A DNA stretch of 26,394 nt from Streptomyces sp. WM6378 (GTDB lineage: Bacteria > Actinomycetota > Actinomycetes > Streptomycetales > Streptomycetaceae): contig NZ_LGDD01000003.1 of assembly GCF_001279695.1 (NCBI RefSeq), forward strand, positions 1 to 26,394. The letters are read 5' to 3'. This document shows, piece after piece, positions 21,105 through 26,394 of the stretch. Below the pieces are notes generated by a model, which was not told the origin of the DNA, made no database searches, and saw nothing but the letters and a program-made list of their open reading frames with translations. The number at the start of each line of letters is the position of its first letter. The first letter of the stretch is position 1. A program made the translations under genes and the position numbers.

Positions 21105-22181
21105 TCAGCCCGGCGGCGACGCGTACACCGGGTGCTGTGGCCGGGCTCGTACGACGCGGTTCGCGGCCGTCTTCTGGAGCAGGCCGTAGGCGAGCACAGG
21201 GAGCAGCAGATGCGGCTTGTCGGGGAGTGCGGTGGTGATCAACACGGCGCTCGCGCTGCTGTTGTTCATTCCGCAGGCGAGTGTGAGGGACGAGGCGGCG
21301 GGCGGGGCCAGTCGCAGCAGCCGGGCCGCGCCCCGGCCCAGCACGAATGACAGCACGCAGACCAGTGCCGCCACGGCCAGTGCCGCCACGATCAGGAGCG
21401 GACGCGGCTGGGCGATGAAGGAGCCGAGGGCGCCGCTGGCGTTGACGTACGTCAGGACGAGTGAGCCCCCGAGGGCCCCGGGTGCGACGACGCTCAGCGC
21501 TCGGCGAAGCTGGGATGCGGGCAGGGTCAGCCGGACCAGGATGCCCGCGGCGCAGGGCAGCACGACGCCGACGAGGGTGAAGCCGCCGCCCGCGGTGTGG
21601 ACGCTCGCCGTGAGCGAGTTGGCGTAGCCGCCGCTGAGCAGTGGGGCCAGGAGCTGGATCACCAGGGGCGTGGTGAGCGGGCTGAGGAGGGTGGAGGCGA
21701 GTACCAGGCCCACCATCGTGGGCTGGTCGCCGTCGCCCTTGCCGGTCCACACGGTGGCACCCGCCGCGACGGGCATGGCCACGATGAGGATCATCGCGGT
21801 GATCAGGCCGCTACCGCCGTCGGTGTCGGGCGACTTGTGCAGCAGGAACGCGACGAGGGGGATGACCAGCAGCGGGATCGCCAGATGCAGCGCGAGCCCC
21901 GCGAGCAGTGCACTCGGGCGCCGCAGCACGCGGCCCAGCTCACGGACGGGGACCTGGATGCCGGCCGAGAACAGCACCAGCGACAGCAGGCATGGGGCGG
22001 CGGACAGCGGCAGGCCCAGGACCGGTCCGAGTGGGATGGTGTGGGTGTGGCCCAGCCAGAGGCCGGGGCCCGGCAGGAACAGGGCGCAGGTGTAGGACAG
22101 CAGCACGGCCCGGCCCAGCCGGTGCCGTAGCCAGGCACTCGCCCGGTCAGCGGGCGCACAGGCGGTGGTCACAGCGTTCAA
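21105..22181 (-). CDS. BASS-family (bile acid:sodium symporter-like) transporter
   Basis: The protein has 358 residues with about nine to ten membrane helices. The segment TLACGMNNSSASAVLITT at about 305-322 is the conserved crossover region of sodium-coupled SBF/BASS transporters, and SLVLFSAGIQVPVRELGRVLRRP near residues 66-88 is the typical helix 2-loop. Start TTG 22181 lies five bases after GAAGAAGG; GTG 22172 is an alternative. Substrates in bacteria vary (organic anions, pantoate and others) and cannot be told from sequence alone. It stands alone and converges on the PAP2 gene. Confidence 0.85.
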   Translation of the reverse strand: MNAVTTACAPADRASAWLRHRLGRAVLLSYTCALFLPGPGLWLGHTHTIPLGPVLGLPLSAAPCLLSLVLFSAGIQVPVRELGRVLRRPSALLAGLALHLAIPLLVIPLVAFLLHKSPDTDGGSGLITAMILIVAMPVAAGATVWTGKGDGDQPTMVGLVLASTLLSPLTTPLVIQLLAPLLSGGYANSLTASVHTAGGGFTLVGVVLPCAAGILVRLTLPASQLRRALSVVAPGALGGSLVLTYVNASGALGSFIAQPRPLLIVAALAVAALVCVLSFVLGRGAARLLRLAPPAASSLTLACGMNNSSASAVLITTALPDKPHLLLPVLAYGLLQKTAANRVVRARPQHPVYASPPG

Positions 22182-22563
22182 GGCGGCCTTCTTCCGTCAG
22201 GGGGGCAGGGGCAGGACGGAGGGCCGCTATGCGGACACGGTCTGCGTGCATGTGCATGGCGCCATGGTGCTGGTACGGGACGGCCGGGGCGGGCGGGGCG
22301 CGCCAGCAGTCAGGATGCGTTCAGGTACCCAAGGCCACAGCATGTTCAATTCGGTCACAGCTCGGGTGATGTGGCGGTTGTGGTGGACCGGTGGGGAGAA
22401 ACGGGCAAAGGCTCTCGGGCTGTTGAGGCGGACGCCTGAAGACTCAACTCGCCGACCGGGCAGCCTGGATGGCTACCTGTCCCTTGCGCACTCGACCTGC
22501 CGTACGCATGCGTGGAGACGGTCACGGTGCTGATACGTCCTCCGGGAGGGGGAGGCCGGTGCA
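22182..22563. other. Gene-free stretch upstream of the BASS gene
   Basis: Nothing recognisable apart from the presumed promoter of the minus-strand transporter gene. Confidence 0.45.
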
Positions 22564-22746
22564 AGCCTGCGCGAGCGTGATCTGGTCGCGTCCGTGCGCC
22601 TGGGGCAGCACGTCACTCTCGCGCAGATCGCGGCCGGGTTCCGGATCGGCGTCGCCACCGCGCACGCATACGCGCGATCCGTGGTGGCGCTGCTGGCCCG
22701 AGGCGCTCGGGACTGGTCACGGTGCTGCCCGCCGTCCGGGCAGCGG
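22564..22746 (+). pseudogene. IS5-like transposase N-terminal fragment
   Basis: The frame gives SLRERDLVASVRLGQHVTL, then AQIAAGFRIGVATAHAYARS and VVALLARGAR. This is the helix-turn-helix region of IS5-group transposases (xAxGFGIGxxTAxRYxxE) before their DDE domain. It reads into unrelated sequence and a stop near 22747. No catalytic domain follows. Confidence 0.55.
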
Positions 22747-23110
22747 TAGCCGAGTACATGCGGGTCGGCGGAGGGGTCGGCGACTACTCGGGAACGCAGT
22801 CCCGGCACGGCGCGAACGCCAGCGCATCACCGAGCGGCTCGCGGACGTCGCCGAACTCGGTTGCTGTCGTGGAAACTTCCGTTGGCCCCGGATGGGCGGC
22901 TGATCCGTACTTCCCTCACCGTGGGGATCGTCGGGAGGGCCTCTGTCGGCAATGCCTGGGATGCCCTTGTCTGGATCATTGCTGGTCTGCTTGCCTTGGG
23001 GCGTGGCTGCAGCGGGATCGGTACGGGTCAGGCGGCGGCCACGCCTGCCCTTGATGGTCGTGGGCTCAGGGGTCTGACCGTGTTCGCTACTGCGGGTTGG
23101 GAGTGCATGC
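22747..23110. other. Gene-free stretch before the S33 peptidase
   Basis: No gene is supported. Parts may be further worn transposase sequence. The promoter of the S33 gene should be here but no convincing match is seen. Confidence 0.45.
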
Positions 23111-25138
23111 GTGTACCACCGCAGGGGCTGGATGCGGGGCCGGGGAACGCGCTGTGGCGTCGCCGTCTTCATCGTGGCCGTGCTGTTGGTGATTCCTGGC
23201 GCGGCCCCGTCCGGTGGTCCCGCAGCACTCGCGGTCGGTACGGTGCGGCTGACGCCGTGCGCGGACTCCGGATGGTGCGGAAGCGTTCCGGTGCCACTGG
23301 ACCGCACCCGCCCCGACAGCCCGACCATCAACGTCGGATTCACCTGGTTCCCGGCCCGCAGCGGCAACCCGCAGGGCACCATCGTCGCGATCGAAGGCGG
23401 CCCTGGCTACCCCACGACGGGCGATTCCTCGCGAACCCAGTACCAGGCCATGCTGGGGCCCTTGCAGGAAAGCCGCAACCTGCTGCTCTACGACCTGCGC
23501 GGCACCGGCCGGTCCCAGGCGCTGAACTGCCCAGAACTGACGGCCTACCCCGGTCAAGCCTCCGGGCCTGTCTTCGCCCAGGTGGTAGGCGCCTGCGGCG
23601 AGAAGCTGAACGACACCTGGAAGTACTCCGACGGCACGCCGGTACGGGCCGCGGACCTGTTCGGCACCGCCAATGCCGCCCGTGACCTCGATACGGTGCT
23701 GCACAGGCTCGACCTGGCCGAGGTCGACCTCTACGGCGACTCCTACGGAAGCTGGTTCGCCCAGGCATTCGCCTCCCGCTACCCCGCCGCGCTGCGCTCG
23801 GTCGTCCTGGACGCCACCTACGAGGTGGTAGGTCTGGACCCGTGGTACACCTCCACCATCACCACCGCACGGTCCGCCTTCGACCTGGCATGCCAGCGCT
23901 CCCCGGCCTGTACCCGCCCCCATACCTGGTCGGTGATCGAGGAACTCGCCGACAGGCTGCGCACCGCACCAGCCACCGGCACAGCTCCCGGTCTCAACGG
24001 CAGGGCAGTGACCGTGACGGTCACCGTGACCACACTGGTTGACATCATCAACAACGCCGCGTCAGATCCCGGTATCTACCAGGCTCTCGGCGCCGCCGCC
24101 CAAGCGGCGGTGTCCGGCGACGACCAGCCCCTGCTCCGCCTGGCCGCTCAATCCATCACTCCTGGTGAATCCCTGCCCGAGGACTATTCGCGCGGGCTGT
24201 ACTTCGCCGTGGCCTGCACCGATTACCCGCAGCTGTTCTCCACGGCGAGCGGGCCGGAGCAACGCCAGGGGCAACTGGCCCGCAGCATCGGCCAGGAGCC
24301 ATCCGGCGCCTTCGCTCCGTTCCGGGTGCCTGAATGGCTGGCGGTCGACGCCTACACCAACGCCTACGACGCCTGCCTCGACTGGCCGGTCCCGACACAC
24401 CCGGCCGACCCGCCCATCACCGCCCCGCCCGTGGTCTCTCCCGCCGTCCCCGTGCTCATCCTGGGCGGCGACCTCGACCTGCTCACCCCGCCTCAAGGCG
24501 GCCGGCACGTTGCCGCCCAGATCGGCCCTTCCGCACGCTTCATCGAGATCGCAGGCGTCACCCACGTCACGGCGATGCCCGACACCAGATGGCCCGCCCT
24601 CAATGCCTGCGGCGCATTTCTCTACCGCCGGTTCATCGACGACCCCAAAGCGCTGGCCCAACTGGACATCTCCTGCAGCCGAACCACACCCCCCATCCCG
24701 ACCCTCAGCAGCTACCCCTTCACGCTGAACGAAGCTTCCCCAGCCCTCCCCGCACCCGGCGACCAGTCCAGCCCAACCACACTGCGCGCAGCCCACATCG
24801 CAGCCTCCGCCGTCGCAGACGCCATCACCCGCAGCCACTACCTCACCGGCCAGACCGACACCGGGTTGCGCGGCGGGACCTGGACCTACACCACCGGCAC
24901 CCCCACCACGACCTTCACCCTCAACTCCGTCGGCTGGGTATCGGACGCCACCGTCAACGGCGCCGCCACGTGGAACCAAGACACCGGAACCGTCAGCGCC
25001 ACGCTGACGGTGAATCCCGCCGGCGGACCCCTCACCACCATCCACGCCACCTGGAACACACTCGACACCCGCACCCCGGCCACCATCCACGGCAACGCGG
25101 GAGGAAAGACACTCAACGCCACTCTCCCCGTCCCCTGA
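23111..25138 (+). CDS. Exported S33-family alpha/beta-hydrolase (tripeptidyl aminopeptidase-like)
   Basis: The protein has 675 residues. An N-terminal signal/anchor segment (GVAVFIVAVLLVIPGAAP) precedes an alpha/beta-hydrolase core: GGPGYPTTG (oxyanion-hole region), YDLRGTGRS, the nucleophile Ser211 in GDSYGS, Asp456 in GGDLDLLTPP and His485 in GVTHVT. This is the pattern of the Streptomyces secreted tripeptidyl aminopeptidases (Slp/Tap-like, family S33). A C-terminal beta-rich domain of about 110 residues (GLRGGTWTYTTG ... GNAGGKTLNATLPVP), seen in some relatives, follows the catalytic part. The GTG start at 23111 has GGGAG seven bases upstream; ATG 23132 is an alternative. It probably degrades peptides outside the cell. 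Confidence 0.9.
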   Translation: MYHRRGWMRGRGTRCGVAVFIVAVLLVIPGAAPSGGPAALAVGTVRLTPCADSGWCGSVPVPLDRTRPDSPTINVGFTWFPARSGNPQGTIVAIEGGPGYPTTGDSSRTQYQAMLGPLQESRNLLLYDLRGTGRSQALNCPELTAYPGQASGPVFAQVVGACGEKLNDTWKYSDGTPVRAADLFGTANAARDLDTVLHRLDLAEVDLYGDSYGSWFAQAFASRYPAALRSVVLDATYEVVGLDPWYTSTITTARSAFDLACQRSPACTRPHTWSVIEELADRLRTAPATGTAPGLNGRAVTVTVTVTTLVDIINNAASDPGIYQALGAAAQAAVSGDDQPLLRLAAQSITPGESLPEDYSRGLYFAVACTDYPQLFSTASGPEQRQGQLARSIGQEPSGAFAPFRVPEWLAVDAYTNAYDACLDWPVPTHPADPPITAPPVVSPAVPVLILGGDLDLLTPPQGGRHVAAQIGPSARFIEIAGVTHVTAMPDTRWPALNACGAFLYRRFIDDPKALAQLDISCSRTTPPIPTLSSYPFTLNEASPALPAPGDQSSPTTLRAAHIAASAVADAITRSHYLTGQTDTGLRGGTWTYTTGTPTTTFTLNSVGWVSDATVNGAATWNQDTGTVSATLTVNPAGGPLTTIHATWNTLDTRTPATIHGNAGGKTLNATLPVP

Positions 25139-25476
25139 ACCGCCCGGGTTGGTCAGAGACGGGAGGAAGGGACAGGTCACCGTGTTTAGGACTGCTCCAG
25201 GACCCCCGGTGGCCACGTCTTGCAAGCCTGGACGATGCCCGTGAAACGGGTGCGCACACCGGCACTTCTAAAAGGCCACGCGACCAGGCGTGGACACGCC
25301 CCACACTGCCCCAGCCCGCTCCCGGCCCGTGGTCACCGAAACCGGACCTGCGTGGCCCACGGCTAGAACCCGCTCCGCGTCTTTCAGGGAGCGGCGAGAG
25401 GTGGCTTGGTCGGTACGCGGCTGGCGCGCGCCGCTGGGTCATTGCCCCTGTCCGCCTCTTCAGCAGCCCGCGGGGT
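25139..25476. other. Gene-free stretch between convergent genes
   Basis: Between the S33 peptidase and the terminator of the nuclease gene. Nothing recognisable. The frameshifted frame of the nuclease gene runs through part of it (to 25384), but that reading is not protein-like. Confidence 0.5.
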
Positions 25477-25509
25477 CGGTGTCAGGCCGATTTCCGCGGC
25501 CTGACACCG
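25477..25509. terminator. Strong stem-loop behind the nuclease gene
   Basis: CGGTGTCAGGCC (25477-25488) and GGCCTGACACCG (25498-25509) are an exact 12-bp inverted repeat with a 9-base loop; the stem extends by CGGGGT/ACCCCG after a two-base bulge. It lies 20 bases beyond the TGA at 25530-25532, which supports that TGA as the original stop of the minus-strand gene. Confidence 0.75.
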
Positions 25510-25529
25510 GCACCCCGTGGGATCGGGGG

Positions 25530-26394
25530 TCAGCTGGTGGGGTGGAGGTAGAAGGATTCGTTGTCGGCGGGGAAGGGAAGGGGGCCGTACTGCTGCTCGT
25601 ACTGGATGACGGGGGGTTCCGTCGGCGGTGCCGTTGCCGGCGATGTTCAGCAGGTATTCGGTCCTTTCGTTGGTGATGGTCGTCAGGTTCGGGAACAGCG
25701 GCATGGGGTGTTCCAGGACGAAGTTCTGGGTGTCGGTGGTGGGGCCGTGGCGGTGGCAGTCCCAGATGTTCATCTGGGAACCCTCCCTGCTCGCGGTGCC
25801 GTTGTCGACGTCCATGCATTTGCCGCTGTTCACGCTGACGATGCGGTTGGACCGGTTCTGATAGCCGTCGGGGCGCAGGGTCCATTGCTGGTTGGTGCCG
25901 TTGTCGGGGTGGTAGAGGATGATGTGCGTGCCGTTGGCCTTGCGGGCCTGGTAGACGTCGAGGACGCCGCCGTTGCCGCCGTTGTCGCCGAGGGTGAAGC
26001 GGGCGGGGCCGGCTCCGGCGCGCAGCGCGGAGAACGTGATGGGCCAGTGGTCGCTGCCGCGGGGGTTGCCGCGGGCTGCCTGCCAGTTCTGGGTCAGGAC
26101 GTTGGAGACGGCGTAGTCAAGGCGGCCGCCGCTGAGTTGGGTGGGGCCGCCGTTCTCGTAGATGTGCGCGTTGGCGGGGATGCCGGTGGTTCCGCCGACG
26201 GGCAGGGAGCGGGGCGCCCGGTTGAAGTCACCCAGAACCACCCAGTTCCCCAGCGCCAGTTGCCGGGAGCGGGTGGCGACCCGGCGTACCAGGGAGGCGG
26301 CGTCGGTGCCGCCGCTGGCGCTGGCGTGGATGGAGGCGAACAGGGTGTTGTCCGCCTGGCGTACGACGCCGAGAGCGGACCGGTAGACCCCGGC
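25530..26394 (-). pseudogene. CdtB-like nuclease with ricin-type lectin domain, partial, frameshifted near the end
   Basis: The 5' part lies beyond the right edge. The visible part starts in an endonuclease/exonuclease/phosphatase domain: NTLFASIHASASGGTDAA, WVVLGDFNRAP (metal-binding Asp/Asn) and GSDHWPITF (catalytic Asp-His), as in the CdtB subunit of cytolethal distending toxin and its Streptomyces homologues. A ricin B-type beta-trefoil follows (GVLDVYQARKANGTHIILY, NQQWTL, GKCMDVDNGTA, QMNIWDC). After NGTADGT the frame breaks at six G (25611-25616): dropping one base restores PVIQYEQQYGPLPFPADNES, then FYLHPTS and stop at 25530. As written, the frame runs on to 25384 with an unrelated Arg/Pro-rich tail. 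The lectin fold is nearly complete before the break, so the product may still work. Confidence 0.82.

Noticed and set aside
19905..21350. Long plus-strand open frame spanning the PAP2 gene and beyond
   Set aside because: It crosses the PAP2 gene in the wrong frame, is Arg-rich, and has no start context.
24008..24030. Short tandem, palindromic GTGACCGTGACGG pattern
   Set aside because: It lies inside the S33 peptidase and simply encodes a Val-Thr repeat.

Overview
The window is high-GC actinobacterial DNA. GC-rich third codon positions, frequent GTG starts, family members typical of Streptomyces (DUF6228, HTTM-type membrane proteins, S33 exported peptidases, CdtB/ricin fusions) and purine-rich Shine-Dalgarno sites all point to Streptomyces or a close relative. 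Intact genes alternate with broken transposases and integrases, so this looks like an accessory region rather than core chromosome.

Layout. 1-1784: decayed IS701-like and ISL3-like transposases around one small secreted protein with its own terminator. 1878-10256: the most interesting block. Two paralogous LuxR-type regulators (1878-2903 minus, 3339-4229 plus) lie beside a divergent cluster. Leftward runs a 133-residue protein translationally coupled to a radical SAM/SPASM enzyme. Rightward runs an unrecognised 248-residue protein, an SdpA/DUF5819-like membrane-anchored protein, an SdpB/HTTM-like membrane protein and an ABC exporter. The two arms share a 234-bp intergenic region with a strong inverted repeat. 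I read it as a candidate ribosomally made, radical-SAM-modified peptide system that combines an Sdp-like membrane pair with an exporter. 10257-13497: scrapyard with a DUF6228 gene, two integrase fragments in opposite orientations, and a nearly complete IS3-family element (12180-13497) whose transposase has an in-frame TGA.

13770-15611: secreted phosphoesterase, minus strand, with a perfect 16-bp palindrome upstream and a tail that looks like read-through. 15980-19203: minus-strand operon of response regulator, sensor kinase and a DUF347-repeat membrane protein. 19372-20814: DUF1801 protein, the tail of an MFS transporter, and a PAP2 phosphatase with a BlaI/CopY-like operator over its probable promoter. 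21105-22181: BASS-family transporter. 22182-23110: IS5-like transposase remnant and otherwise nothing clear. 23111-25138: exported S33 peptidase. 25530 to the right edge: CdtB-like nuclease with a ricin-type lectin domain, running off the window, with a frameshift in a six-base homopolymer near its C-terminus and a strong terminator behind it.

No rRNA, tRNA or CRISPR array was seen. All family assignments come from reading motifs by eye; no database search was run.
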